Shown here in pieces: positions 51,591 to 59,886 of a DNA stretch of 64,000 nt (positions are counted from its first letter, which is position 1; each line of letters begins with the position of its first letter). The stretch is taken from contig NZ_RJUA01000007.1 in assembly GCF_024343575.1 (NCBI RefSeq), positions 105,843-169,842 on the forward strand. The letters run 5' to 3'. Origin of the DNA: Lacihabitans sp. LS3-19 (GTDB lineage: Bacteria > Bacteroidota > Bacteroidia > Cytophagales > Spirosomataceae). A program made the position numbers and the translations under genes. The notes under the pieces are model-generated. The model did not search any database. It had not been told where the DNA came from and saw nothing but the letters and a program-made list of their open reading frames with translations.

Positions 51591-53696
51591 ATGAAAAAGG
51601 CTTTAATCCTACTTATTTTAATCGCAACATTCGGTTTTATAAAATTAAATTTCTTTGACAATAGCTTTGGTTCTGCTGAAAATTGGTCTGAATACTTAGG
51701 AGGAATTGACAGAAATCATTACTCTAAACTTGAGCAAATCACACCCGAAAACGTAAAAAACCTAAAAATAGCTTGGGAATATGCATGTCCAGATTCAGGT
51801 CAAATGCAAACCAATCCTTTGGTTGTAAATGGCGTGCTTTTCGGTGTAACTGCCGCCGTTCAAGCATTTGCACTTGATGCCGCCACGGGAAAAGAGATTT
51901 GGAGATTTGGCGATCCGCTGAAAAACTGGGCAAGTACAAGCAGGGGTGTTTCGTATTGGCAAAATGGAAACGACAAACGTATTCTTTATACTGCTGGGCC
52001 CAATTTGTGGGCTTTGGATGCCGAAACAGGGAAACCAATCCAAAGTTTTGGAGATAATGGAAAAGTAGACCTTCATACAGGACTGCCAGAGATAGCCAAA
52101 GACAAGTTCATAATTTCAAATACGCCAGGAACAGTTTTCGAAAATTTAATTTATATGCCGCTTAGACTTTCTGAAGATGCAGATGCCGCACCAGGTGATA
52201 TCAGAGCATTTGACGTTATTACAGGAAAACTGGTGTGGACTTTTCACACTATCCCCTACCCTGGCGAAAAAGGCTACGAAACTTTTCCAAAAGAAGCTTA
52301 CAAAAACGAAAACATTGGAGCGGTAAATAACTGGGCAGGCATGGCAGTAGATACGAAAAGAGGAATATTATATGTACCTACTGGCTCGGCCGCCTATGAT
52401 TTTTATGGAGGGAACAGAGTTGGGCAAAATTTATACAGCAACTGTCTATTGGCTTTAGATGCCCGCTCAGGAAAACTAAAATGGCACTATCAGTTTGTCC
52501 ATCATGATATTTGGGACCGAGATTTACCAGCCCCTCCTAATTTAATAACCTTAAATAAAAATGGAAAAGCAGTAGATGCTGTGGCACAAGTTACCAAACA
52601 AGGCTATGTTTTTGTGTTTGATAGAGTGACTGGAAAATCCCTTTTCCCGATAAATGAAATACCTGTACCAAAATCAAAACTGCAAGGAGAAGTTACATGG
52701 CCAACGCAACCGGTACCATCACTGCCCAAACCCTACGCTAGGCAATCGCATACTTTAACAGAAAAAGACATATCGCCTTATGCTGAAAACAAAGAAGAAC
52801 TAAAAAAGCTATTCAAAACCTACAAAAAAGGGCTATTTGACCCACCTAGCGAACAAGGAACAATTATTTTCCCAGGTTTTGATGGCGGAGCAGAATGGGG
52901 TGGAAGTGCTGTGGCCCCCAATGGAGTAATATACATCAATGCCAATGAAATGGCCTGGATACAAACCATGAGGCCTACAAAAAGTGTAAGTGGCCTCCCA
53001 TTGGGCGAAAAAACTTACGTAAACTATTGCCAAAGTTGCCACCAGCCAGACAGAGAAGGAAACGTAAAAAGCGGTAATCCAAGTTTAATAGATATTTCCA
53101 AAAAACTCGACAAAGTAGCTTTACTAACTAGAATTAACGAAGGAAAAGGCATGATGCCAGGTTTTGCATTTATTAAACCAGAAGAAAAACAAGCCTTAAT
53201 TTCATTTCTTTTTGATGAAGAGAAAAAAGAAGTTCAAAGTAAAAGCAATGAGATAAGTCAAAAAGCCGGTGTAGCCTTTAAAATGACGGGTTATAATAAA
53301 TTTTTAGATAATAGAGGCTTACCCGCTATTGCCCCGCCTTGGGGAACATTAAATGCCATTGATTTAAATTCTGGCAAACAACTATGGAGAATTCCATTTG
53401 GAAACGAACCGCTTTTAGAAAAAGAGGGAATAACTGGAACAGGCTCTGAAAACTATGGAGGACCAGTGATAACGAAAACTAGGCTATTGTTTATAGCAGC
53501 AACAAAAGACGCAAAACTTCGTGTTTTTGATACAAAAACAGGGAAATTAATTTCTGAATTTGCATTACCAGCAGCTGCTTTTGCCACGCCAGCAATGTAT
53601 GCAGTCAACGGCAAACAATACTTGGTGCTTGCATGTGGAGGAACAAAATTGGGTACTCCAAAAGGGAATAAGTATGTTGCTTTTGCTTTAGAATAG
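51591..53696 (+). CDS. PQQ-dependent dehydrogenase with internal cytochrome c domain
   Basis: A 701-residue quinoprotein of the eight-bladed propeller type. An N-terminal hydrophobic anchor precedes NWSEYLGGIDRNHYSKLEQITPENVKNLKIAWEY, the typical entrance of membrane glucose-dehydrogenase-like enzymes. W-docking repeats (ALDAATGKEIW; LDAETGKPIQ; FDVITGKLVWTFHT; LDARSGKLKWHYQF) and HHDIWDRDLPAPP, which contributes to the active site, follow. A cytochrome c domain with Cys480-Gln-Ser-Cys483-His484 is inserted inside the propeller (about 465-560). After it the last blades resume with NAIDLNSGKQLWRIPFGN. It would oxidise sugars or alcohols and hand electrons to its own haem. No pqq synthesis genes are in the window. 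Its stop overlaps the next start (TAGTG). Confidence 0.9.
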   Translation: MKKALILLILIATFGFIKLNFFDNSFGSAENWSEYLGGIDRNHYSKLEQITPENVKNLKIAWEYACPDSGQMQTNPLVVNGVLFGVTAAVQAFALDAATGKEIWRFGDPLKNWASTSRGVSYWQNGNDKRILYTAGPNLWALDAETGKPIQSFGDNGKVDLHTGLPEIAKDKFIISNTPGTVFENLIYMPLRLSEDADAAPGDIRAFDVITGKLVWTFHTIPYPGEKGYETFPKEAYKNENIGAVNNWAGMAVDTKRGILYVPTGSAAYDFYGGNRVGQNLYSNCLLALDARSGKLKWHYQFVHHDIWDRDLPAPPNLITLNKNGKAVDAVAQVTKQGYVFVFDRVTGKSLFPINEIPVPKSKLQGEVTWPTQPVPSLPKPYARQSHTLTEKDISPYAENKEELKKLFKTYKKGLFDPPSEQGTIIFPGFDGGAEWGGSAVAPNGVIYINANEMAWIQTMRPTKSVSGLPLGEKTYVNYCQSCHQPDREGNVKSGNPSLIDISKKLDKVALLTRINEGKGMMPGFAFIKPEEKQALISFLFDEEKKEVQSKSNEISQKAGVAFKMTGYNKFLDNRGLPAIAPPWGTLNAIDLNSGKQLWRIPFGNEPLLEKEGITGTGSENYGGPVITKTRLLFIAATKDAKLRVFDTKTGKLISEFALPAAAFATPAMYAVNGKQYLVLACGGTKLGTPKGNKYVAFALE

Positions 53697-54535
53697 TGCT
53701 TTTTGATATAAAAATTAATAATTTTGAAGAAAAAATAGAAAAATTGAATCTGAATACCTCTTGGCGACAAACCGCTTCTACTTTATACAAAAAACCCAGT
53801 GATTCTAAAATATTAGGTTCGGTAGAAATTGATGTTACTGACTTAGAAACTTATATAGCTAAAAGAAGAAAAGAAGGGGTTAAAATAACATTAACTCATT
53901 TCTTCATGTTGGCTACTTCAAGGGCCATCAAAAAAGACGTACCAGAACTTAATACATTCGTAAAAAGAGGCACTATTTATACTTTCCCAACCATAAATCC
54001 AGCAGTTAGTGTACTTGGAGCAAATGGTGAAATGACTTCGATAGTTGTAAAAGAATCTGACAAACTTACTTTTGAAACATCCGTAGAGGCACTCAATGAA
54101 GAAATCAAAAAGTCAAGAAAAGGTGTAGAAAGCGGAACTATGCAGTTAAAAGAAGTAGTTGCTAAGATTCCGTGGCCGATAAGAAACTGGCTTTATAAAA
54201 TCTTAAAAACTGTTTTTGTAGATTGGGGAATTTCAATTCCATTCTTGGGCTTAAAACCTCATACTTTCGGTTCATTTATGCTGTCAAATATTGGCACACT
54301 GGGTTTAGACATCGGCTTTCCTGCTTTATTTCCTATAGCCAACGTTTCTTTTGTTATGATAATGGGCGGGGTTCAACTCAAACCTTGGGTGGTGAATGGA
54401 GAAGTTGTTCCTAGAAGAGTAATTACCCTTGGTGCAGCTTTAGACCACAGAGTAGTAGATGCATCTCATGCCGGAAAACTATTTAAATACTTAAAATTCG
54501 CAGTAAAAAACCCAGAAGTTTTTGAAAAAAATTGA
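53696..54535 (+). CDS. 2-oxoacid dehydrogenase E2-type acyltransferase domain protein (no lipoyl domain)
   Basis: A 279-residue protein resembling only the catalytic domain of E2 acyltransferases. It has the substrate-binding part (VEIDVTDLETYIAKRRKEGVKITLTHFFMLATSRAI) and the catalytic end ITLGAALDHRVVDASHAGKL, with the HxxxD motif (HRVVD). Lipoyl and subunit-binding domains are absent, and a basic/hydrophobic insertion (IPWPIRNWLYKILKTVFVDWGIS) interrupts the core. Such free-standing proteins occur in many bacteria and their acyl donor is not known. Translation starts at a GTG sharing one base with the stop of the PQQ dehydrogenase, so the two are translationally coupled. It ends the transcript before a hexamer repeat and a convergent gene. 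Confidence 0.82.
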   Translation: MLFDIKINNFEEKIEKLNLNTSWRQTASTLYKKPSDSKILGSVEIDVTDLETYIAKRRKEGVKITLTHFFMLATSRAIKKDVPELNTFVKRGTIYTFPTINPAVSVLGANGEMTSIVVKESDKLTFETSVEALNEEIKKSRKGVESGTMQLKEVVAKIPWPIRNWLYKILKTVFVDWGISIPFLGLKPHTFGSFMLSNIGTLGLDIGFPALFPIANVSFVMIMGGVQLKPWVVNGEVVPRRVITLGAALDHRVVDASHAGKLFKYLKFAVKNPEVFEKN

Positions 54536-54595
54536 TGCTTGAAAATAGTTTTAAACTTTGTATTTGAATTAAAATTTTGAATTTATGCTTTGATT

Positions 54596-54640
54596 TTGAA
54601 CTTGAACTTGAATTTGAATTTGAATTTGAACTTAAACTTA
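54596..54640. repeat. Hexanucleotide tandem repeat TTGAAY
   Basis: Seven and a half copies of a six-base unit (TTGAAC or TTGAAT, the last one TTAAAC) lie between the convergent genes ending at 54535 and 54648. Weaker copies (TTTGAATT, TTTTGAATTT) precede it from about 54563. It is non-coding. Confidence 0.8.
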
Positions 54641-54647
54641 CCCCCTT

Positions 54648-56057
54648 CTACAAACTCAAATATCGCTGAAAACAATTAATAATAGCAACGGTAGTATAGG
54701 CTTCTGATTTCCAAAACAAAGTATTCCGTAAAAGTGTACCGCCTGAAAAATACACGCCTGCTTCCCAGTGTATTTCATTTCCTGAGGTTATCTTTTGAGA
54801 TAAAATAAATTTAATAGCTTTCTTCATTACATCATCAGAGACCTCCAAACCTTTCTTTTTACAATCTACCATGGCCGATAAAGCATTCACTGTAGTTTGG
54901 ACTTTATCAAAATGATTAATAAAACTATAGCTTTGAAAACTCCCATCTTCATTCTGTTTTTCTAAAATGTCTTTTAAAACTATTTCTGCTGAGTTTTTCA
55001 ACAATTCAGCACCACTTGCGTAGGCTTTAGCAACTGTAAAGTGAATATGAAATTGATTGGGATAATAAACCGAATTGTTAGCCCAAGCTCTCTTTTTCAA
55101 CCTTTTTTCTATCAATTCAGCAGAGTTTTTATATCCTATACTTTTCTCTAACTGATGAGTTTTAGCTAAATAGGTCAAAACATTAGCGTTCACAACTACG
55201 TCGACATCATTCGCTCCAAATGGAACCCAAGGCTCATAGGCTTCAGGGCGAGCAGTACTGCCAGGCACGAAAATGAGTAGCGTGTTGAATGCAGTCTTAG
55301 CTACATTCCAGCGATTATATTCGTATTCAGGATGCAACCACGTCATGTAAGCTCCCGAATTGGCATCGGCATGAAAAAGTACATTAAACCAATTCCTGTT
55401 TTTTCGATTTAAGTCCAAATACTCATCGAATCTTTTGTATGAAGCTAAAGAGTTTTTCGTGTCAAAAAGTCTGTTACTATAATATGCTGCTAGGTTTCCC
55501 AAAGAAGTATCGTCAGCATCTTCTGGTACGTTCGCGGCATTATGGATAAACTTGATTCTTAGATGAAAATTGGTAGGGCGATGAACCAAAGGTTGTGGTT
55601 TAGGCTCATTAAAATATTTCAAACGCCTAGTGGGAGGCAGTTTTTTCCAGAAATTGTAAAGATTACTATCGTCATACTCGGCAATATCGTCATGGGCAGC
55701 TTTCAAAATCGGCAACAATTCCTTTCGAGAAGAGTCCAATAAATACACCTCAGCTAGGGCATTATGAATGGCCGAAACCGTAAAACAATTGGAGTCTTGA
55801 GCTTTTTGTTTTTTGCCAATAAAAAAATAAGCACTCGTCAAATGCATATCTACAGGCCACTCACCAGCGTATTGTTTTTCAGGTATTGTCTCTTTTATTT
55901 GGCTGCTTTGCATAAAATTCAAAGCAGAGTCAATTTGACCTTTTAATAAATCATTGGAAATCAAGTTCTCTTGACAAAAACTTACTTGATTGGAAACTAA
56001 AAAAAGTAGTAAGAAATAGAATTTTAGCTTTTTTTTTGAAGATTTAAAATAAGGCAT
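54648..56057 (-). CDS. Secreted alpha/alpha-toroid protein, unknown function
   Basis: A 469-residue protein with a signal peptide (basic start MPYFKSSKKKLKFYF, cleavage near SFCQ). The rest is a series of helical pairs as in the terpene-cyclase/prenyltransferase and pectate-lyase type toroids: LNFMQSSQIK..YAGEWPVDM near the N-terminus, NVPEDADDTSLGNLAAYY in the middle, VLKDILEKQNEDGSFQSYSF and IKFILSQKITSGNEIHWEAG late. The DADD segment recalls the acid motif of squalene-hopene cyclases, but the protein is shorter and exported, so a cyclase role is unlikely. It lies 14 bases after mlaF on the same strand and is probably co-transcribed with the mlaE-mlaF transporter, which hints at an envelope lipid or polymer role. 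Confidence 0.65.
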   Translation of the reverse strand: MPYFKSSKKKLKFYFLLLFLVSNQVSFCQENLISNDLLKGQIDSALNFMQSSQIKETIPEKQYAGEWPVDMHLTSAYFFIGKKQKAQDSNCFTVSAIHNALAEVYLLDSSRKELLPILKAAHDDIAEYDDSNLYNFWKKLPPTRRLKYFNEPKPQPLVHRPTNFHLRIKFIHNAANVPEDADDTSLGNLAAYYSNRLFDTKNSLASYKRFDEYLDLNRKNRNWFNVLFHADANSGAYMTWLHPEYEYNRWNVAKTAFNTLLIFVPGSTARPEAYEPWVPFGANDVDVVVNANVLTYLAKTHQLEKSIGYKNSAELIEKRLKKRAWANNSVYYPNQFHIHFTVAKAYASGAELLKNSAEIVLKDILEKQNEDGSFQSYSFINHFDKVQTTVNALSAMVDCKKKGLEVSDDVMKKAIKFILSQKITSGNEIHWEAGVYFSGGTLLRNTLFWKSEAYTTVAIINCFQRYLSL

Positions 56058-56071
56058 AATTATACATGTCT

Positions 56072-56830
56072 TTATTTATTATATTCTCCACGTAGTTTTT
56101 TCAAAGCATGATTAGAAAATACAAATTCATCCAGCTCTTTTAAACTAGACTTCATAATAGAAGTGCTGTCTCCTTCCCATATCTTCTTGCCTTTGTACAA
56201 AAACATTATATTATCGCCTATCGAAAGGACCGAGTTCATATCGTGGGTAATTACTACAGTAGTTATTTGATATTCGTCAGTAATTTCCTTTATAAGCTCA
56301 TCTATTTTTATTGATGTCAAAGGGTCAAGACCGCTATTAGGCTCATCGCAAAAAAGATATTTAGGGTTCATTACAATTGCTCTTGCAATCCCAACTCTTT
56401 TTTTCATCCCCCCTGATATTTCGGATGGCATAAGTTTTCCTGTGCCATCAAGTCCAACTTTATGCAAACAAAACTCCACCTGATCTTTTTTTTCGGCTTC
56501 TGTCATAGTTGTCAACATATCCAAAGGAAACTGAACGTTTCGATGAACGGTCTTAGAATCAAACAAAGCCCCTCCTTGAAACAAAACCCCCATTTCTCGT
56601 CTGAGGTCTTTACGTTCGTTTTCGGAAATATGCAAAAACTCTCTTCCGTCAAAATATACGTCTCCAGTTTCAGGTTGAAGCAAATCAAGCATACATTTTA
56701 GCAAAACACTCTTACCTGTACCGCTTGAACCTATCACCAAACTCGTTTGCCCTTTTTTAAATTGCCCAGAAATATTATCTAAAACAACTTTCCCATTAAA
56801 AGCTTTACTAATGTTTTTTATTTCTATCAT
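56072..56830 (-). CDS. mlaF: MlaF-type ABC transporter ATP-binding protein
   Basis: A 252-residue ATPase of the phospholipid-trafficking (MlaF/MKL) subfamily. It has Walker A GSSGTGKS, Q-loop GVLFQGGALFDSKTV (the GGALFDS sequence is typical of MlaF), signature SGGMKKRVGIARAI, Walker B YLFCDEPNSGLDP and switch histidine in VVITHDM. The ATG at 56830 overlaps the permease stop by four bases (ATGA); the frame is open 16 codons upstream but inside the permease gene. It drives lipid movement across the envelope with MlaE and an MCE-domain protein; no MCE gene follows here. Confidence 0.94.
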   Translation of the reverse strand: MIEIKNISKAFNGKVVLDNISGQFKKGQTSLVIGSSGTGKSVLLKCMLDLLQPETGDVYFDGREFLHISENERKDLRREMGVLFQGGALFDSKTVHRNVQFPLDMLTTMTEAEKKDQVEFCLHKVGLDGTGKLMPSEISGGMKKRVGIARAIVMNPKYLFCDEPNSGLDPLTSIKIDELIKEITDEYQITTVVITHDMNSVLSIGDNIMFLYKGKKIWEGDSTSIMKSSLKELDEFVFSNHALKKLRGEYNK

Positions 56831-57558
56831 GTCAACAACTCTGCTAAAAGGTAATCGGCAATCAAAATGGCAATACAACTATTGGTCACCGCAGCGGTAG
56901 AAGCTTTTCCAACTTCTAGTGCTCCCCCTCTAGTATGATAACCTTTATAAGCCGAAATAGTAGCTATCAAAAACCCGAAAACCATAGATTTTACGATTGG
57001 AATAATAAAGTTATAAGGAATAAACGAAAACCGTATTCCATAAATATACTGCTCAGGGGTAATAATTCCGGTTAAAGTACCTGCCAAATATCCACCGAAA
57101 ATTCCTAAAAATCCAGAAAAGATAGCTAGGATTGGAAAAGTAACTACGGCAGCCAAAAGTTTTGGAAGTACCAAATACGAAGCCGAATTTATTCCCATCA
57201 CTTCTAATGCGTCGATTTGCTCTGTGATTCTCATTGTGCCTAGCTCACCGGCTATGTTGGATCCAACCTTTCCAGCCAAAACCACACACATAAACGTAGA
57301 CGACAATTCTAGGAGAGTCATATCCCTTACGATATTACTCACAATGTATAAAGGAATCATCGGGCTCACCAAATTGGCGAAAATCTGAACACAAGTCACA
57401 GCCCCAATAAACAATGCTACTATAGCAATAATTAACACTGAGTCTATTCCAATAGTTATACATTCATCCAAAAACCTATACCAATATACTTTGGCAGCCT
57501 CACGTCTGGTGAATAGTTCGATTAGAAAAATGAAGAATTTGCCTAAAAGATTTAACAT
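56827..57558 (-). CDS. mlaE: MlaE-type ABC transporter permease
   Basis: A 243-residue permease with five to six helices of the MlaE/TGD1 family. The conserved segments are FIGAVTCVQIFANLVSP..YIVSNIVRDMTLLELSSTFMCVVLAGKVGSNIAGELGTMRITEQIDALEVMGIN and the C-terminal GYHTRGGALEVGKASTAAVTNSCIAILIADYLLAELL. The ATG at 57558 (MLNLLGKFF) is preferred to a GTG at 57597. It forms the membrane part of a lipid transporter with MlaF. A substrate direction (retrograde phospholipid or other lipid) cannot be told from sequence. Confidence 0.94.
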   Translation of the reverse strand: MLNLLGKFFIFLIELFTRREAAKVYWYRFLDECITIGIDSVLIIAIVALFIGAVTCVQIFANLVSPMIPLYIVSNIVRDMTLLELSSTFMCVVLAGKVGSNIAGELGTMRITEQIDALEVMGINSASYLVLPKLLAAVVTFPILAIFSGFLGIFGGYLAGTLTGIITPEQYIYGIRFSFIPYNFIIPIVKSMVFGFLIATISAYKGYHTRGGALEVGKASTAAVTNSCIAILIADYLLAELLT

Positions 57559-57650
57559 TAAGGATACTGTTTTAGTATACAAAGGTAATGAACGCACGAT
57601 TAAATTAACCCTAAATAAATGCTGAATTTTATTTTAAGTCTTCTTTCTGT

Positions 57651-57658
57651 TAATTTTG
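57651..57658 (+). promoter_or_regulatory. Candidate -7 promoter element for the SDR gene
   Basis: TAATTTTG fits TAnnTTTG and lies 15 bases before the ATG at 57674, which gives a very short leader and supports that start. The -33 element is unclear. Confidence 0.4.
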
Positions 57659-57673
57659 AGGAAAATAAAAATT

Positions 57674-58381
57674 ATGAAAAATTTAGCGGTCATTAGTGGA
57701 GGAAGCAAAGGAATAGGTAAAGCCATAGTAGAAAAATTTGCGTCAGAGGGATTTGATATTGCCGTTTGTTCAAGAGATATTCAGCACTTAAATTTATTAA
57801 AAATAGACTTAGAAAATAAGTTTACATCTGAAATCCACATTTTTGCAGCGGATATGTCTGTGAAATCTGAAGTTGAAAATTTTGGTAAATTTATTCTAAG
57901 CTTAAACCAAAACATCAAAGTATTGGTAAACAATGCGGGTGCTTTTATTCCAGGGCAATTATTGGAAGAAGAAGATGGTGTCCTAGAAACTTTAATCAAT
58001 ACCAATGTTTACAGTGCCTACTATTTATCGAGAATTTTGGTGCCAGAAATGAAAAAAGCAGAAAACTCCTCTCACGTTTTTAATATTTGCTCTATAGCTA
58101 GCCTTTTGGCTTATCCACAAAGTGGCTCATATTCTATATCAAAGTTTGCTTTGCTTGGATTTAGTAAAAGCCTTAGAGACGAGCTTAAGTTAAGTAGTGT
58201 AAAAGTTACCTCTGTTATGCCCGGTGCTACGTTTACTGATAGTTGGGCTGGCGTAGACTTGCCAGAAGAGCGTTTTATGAAAGCTGAAGACATCGCAGAT
58301 ATTATTTGGGCTAGTTATAATCTATCCAATTCTGCAGTAGTAGAAGAAATTGTACTAAGACCCATAAAAGGGGACATTTAA
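57674..58381 (+). CDS. Short-chain dehydrogenase/reductase
   Basis: A 235-residue NAD(P)-dependent oxidoreductase of the classical SDR type. LAVISGGSKGIGKAIVEKFA is the cofactor-binding glycine motif, CSRD follows the second strand, VLVNNAGAF is the NNAG motif, and FNICSIASLLAYPQSGSYSISKFALLGFSKSL contains the catalytic serine, tyrosine and lysine (S, YxxxK). The C-terminal part PGATFTDSWAG is typical. The ATG at 57674 is used because the upstream TTG at 57656 falls inside the promoter-like element. The substrate cannot be named. It is divergent from mlaE and upstream of DUF5606 with an 86-base gap. Confidence 0.93.
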   Translation: MKNLAVISGGSKGIGKAIVEKFASEGFDIAVCSRDIQHLNLLKIDLENKFTSEIHIFAADMSVKSEVENFGKFILSLNQNIKVLVNNAGAFIPGQLLEEEDGVLETLINTNVYSAYYLSRILVPEMKKAENSSHVFNICSIASLLAYPQSGSYSISKFALLGFSKSLRDELKLSSVKVTSVMPGATFTDSWAGVDLPEERFMKAEDIADIIWASYNLSNSAVVEEIVLRPIKGDI

Positions 58382-58417
58382 TTAATTTCACAAAACATAA
58401 GATTACAGTCTCAAGCG

Positions 58418-58425
58418 TAATTTTG
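58418..58425 (+). promoter_or_regulatory. Candidate -7 promoter element for the DUF5606 gene
   Basis: TAATTTTG fits TAnnTTTG, 42 bases before the ATG at 58468. No clear -33 TTG. Confidence 0.35.
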
Positions 58426-58467
58426 TTTAAATTGCAGCGTTTTTAAAAATCACATAGAAAAATATAT

Positions 58468-58884
58468 ATGGAATTATTACAAGAAGTAGCAAATATCTCA
58501 GGAAAACCAGGCCTTTATAGGATAGTTAAACCAGGCAGAGCGGGTGTTATCGTTGAATCATTAGATAGTCTCAAAAAAAGAGAAATGATTAATGCTAATG
58601 CTAAAGTATCTGTTTTAAAAGAAATTTCAGTTTATACAGAAGATATAAATAAAGCCACTCCTTTGGGTGAAATCTTTATGTCAATCAAAGAAAAATTTGG
58701 AGAGAAAGTAGACATTGACGTAAAAAATGCTCAGAACAAAGAGATTTTTGCGTTTTTTGAAAAAGTTATGCCAGATTATGATAAAGAGCGAGTTTATGCC
58801 ACAGATGTAAAGAAAATCATCAATTGGTTTAATATTCTCTCCGCTAATCTCCCAGAATTATTTGAAACAAAAGCAGCAGAATAA
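58468..58884 (+). CDS. DUF5606-family conserved Bacteroidota protein
   Basis: A 138-residue cytosolic protein with LQEVANISGKPGLYRIVKPGRAGVIVESLD at the N-terminus, the DUF5606 signature, then KVSVLKEISVYTED and a C-terminal helical segment VMPDYDKERVYATDVKKIINWFNIL. The family is near-universal in Bacteroidota and has no known function; the N-terminal SH3-like barrel suggests binding to a nucleic acid or protein. It is followed by a strong terminator nine bases past the stop, so it forms a single-gene unit with its own promoter-like element. Confidence 0.9.
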   Translation: MELLQEVANISGKPGLYRIVKPGRAGVIVESLDSLKKREMINANAKVSVLKEISVYTEDINKATPLGEIFMSIKEKFGEKVDIDVKNAQNKEIFAFFEKVMPDYDKERVYATDVKKIINWFNILSANLPELFETKAAE

Positions 58885-58892
58885 TAAAACCT

Positions 58893-58922
58893 GACCCAAA
58901 CAAAAATTTGGGTCTTTTTTTT
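58893..58922 (+). terminator. Intrinsic terminator between DUF5606 and thiamine pyrophosphokinase
   Basis: A perfect eight-base stem GACCCAAA/TTTGGGTC (58893-58900, 58907-58914), a six-base loop and eight consecutive Ts. It ends three bases before the ATG of the next gene. Confidence 0.9.
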
Positions 58923-58925
58923 AAT

Positions 58926-59600
58926 ATGTCATCACATCATATCGTAAAGGAAAAACAAGAGCCGGCACTTATTATTGCTAACGGAGAAGCCTGTAGTCAA
59001 GAACTTATGGGTCAACTACTTGAATGGAGTCCTTTTGTCATTGTTCTAGATGGAGCCATAAATAGAGTCATAGATTTAGGAATTAAAATAGATGTATTAT
59101 TCGGCGATTTTGATAGAATTGATTTTAATCAAGAGGAGATCCTAAAAAGTCAGTTTCCAATTGAAATAATTCATGCCCCAGATCAAGACAAAACAGATCT
59201 CGAAAAGGCCATTGATTTTCTGATTGAGCGGAATTTCCCTGCTGCTAATATACTCTGGGCAACTGGTAAAAGAGCAGATCACACCATGGCAAATATTGCC
59301 ATTTTACCTAAGTATTTACCCCTCATTAAGCTCAAAATTATAGACGACCATTCTTGTATTTTTCCAATATTGCCCTTCCCTAATATTTATACAAAATGGT
59401 ACAAATCTGGTACCCCAATATCGCTAATGCCGCTTGGAAAAACAGATGGCATAAGTACTGAAAATTTAAAATACCCTCTGAACAATGAATCCCTCATTTT
59501 AGGTTATAGAAACGGAAATAGCAACGAGGTAGCAACTGATGGAATTATAAAGATTTCCTATCAAAGTGGTGATTTGTTGATAATGGAATGTACAGATTAA
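58926..59600 (+). CDS. Thiamine pyrophosphokinase
   Basis: A 224-residue enzyme that makes thiamine diphosphate from thiamine and ATP. It has the N-terminal ANGEACSQELM and VIVLDGAINRVIDLGIKIDVLFGDFDRID, with the conserved aspartates (FGDFDRID), then APDQDKTDLEKAIDFL (DKTD motif), ILWATGKRADHTMANIAIL (GxRxDHxxAN) and the C-terminal thiamine-binding domain with SLMPLG, TENLKYPL and SNE. The ATG at 58926 is preferred; an in-frame TTG at 58908 lies inside the terminator stem. The start codon directly after a terminator is unusual, see findings. Confidence 0.92.
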   Translation: MSSHHIVKEKQEPALIIANGEACSQELMGQLLEWSPFVIVLDGAINRVIDLGIKIDVLFGDFDRIDFNQEEILKSQFPIEIIHAPDQDKTDLEKAIDFLIERNFPAANILWATGKRADHTMANIAILPKYLPLIKLKIIDDHSCIFPILPFPNIYTKWYKSGTPISLMPLGKTDGISTENLKYPLNNESLILGYRNGNSNEVATDGIIKISYQSGDLLIMECTD

Positions 59601-59616
59601 TAATGAACACATTAAG

Positions 59617-59625
59617 TGTGGATAA
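59617..59625. promoter_or_regulatory. DnaA-box-like site upstream of nrdA
   Basis: TGTGGATAA is the exact reverse complement of the consensus DnaA box TTATCCACA. A second, one-mismatch site, TGTGGAAAA, is at 59730-59738. DnaA regulates nrdAB in E. coli; here the link is positional inference. Confidence 0.5.
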
Positions 59626-59729
59626 GTTAGCGGATAAATGTTTTTTAGATTACACTTTTTTATCTTAAAATAATTAATATTTTATTGAATTTTTGACCTT
59701 GTAAACCAATAATAAATTTCTAAAACTCC

Positions 59730-59738
59730 TGTGGAAAA
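59730..59738. promoter_or_regulatory. Second DnaA-box-like site upstream of nrdA (one mismatch)
   Basis: TGTGGAAAA differs from the box at 59617 at one position and has the same orientation, 113 bases further downstream, about 140 bases before the promoter-like element. Confidence 0.35.
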
Positions 59739-59878
59739 CTTTTATTTTGGTATTTTTTCGTGATGCCTTTTTTGCAAATAATTGATTATAAGGTACAATT
59801 AAAATTAGCCTCTCGGAAGAATTTTAATATTCTGTTAATCCAAAAAAAATTTGTCTTTTTTTTATTTTATTTTTTATC

Positions 59879-59886
59879 TACTTTTG
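59879..59886 (+). promoter_or_regulatory. Candidate -7 promoter element of nrdA
   Basis: TACTTTTG fits TAnnTTTG. A TTTG at 59850-59853 lies 25 bases upstream, slightly more than usual. The leader to the ATG at 59954 would be about 60 bases. Confidence 0.45.
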
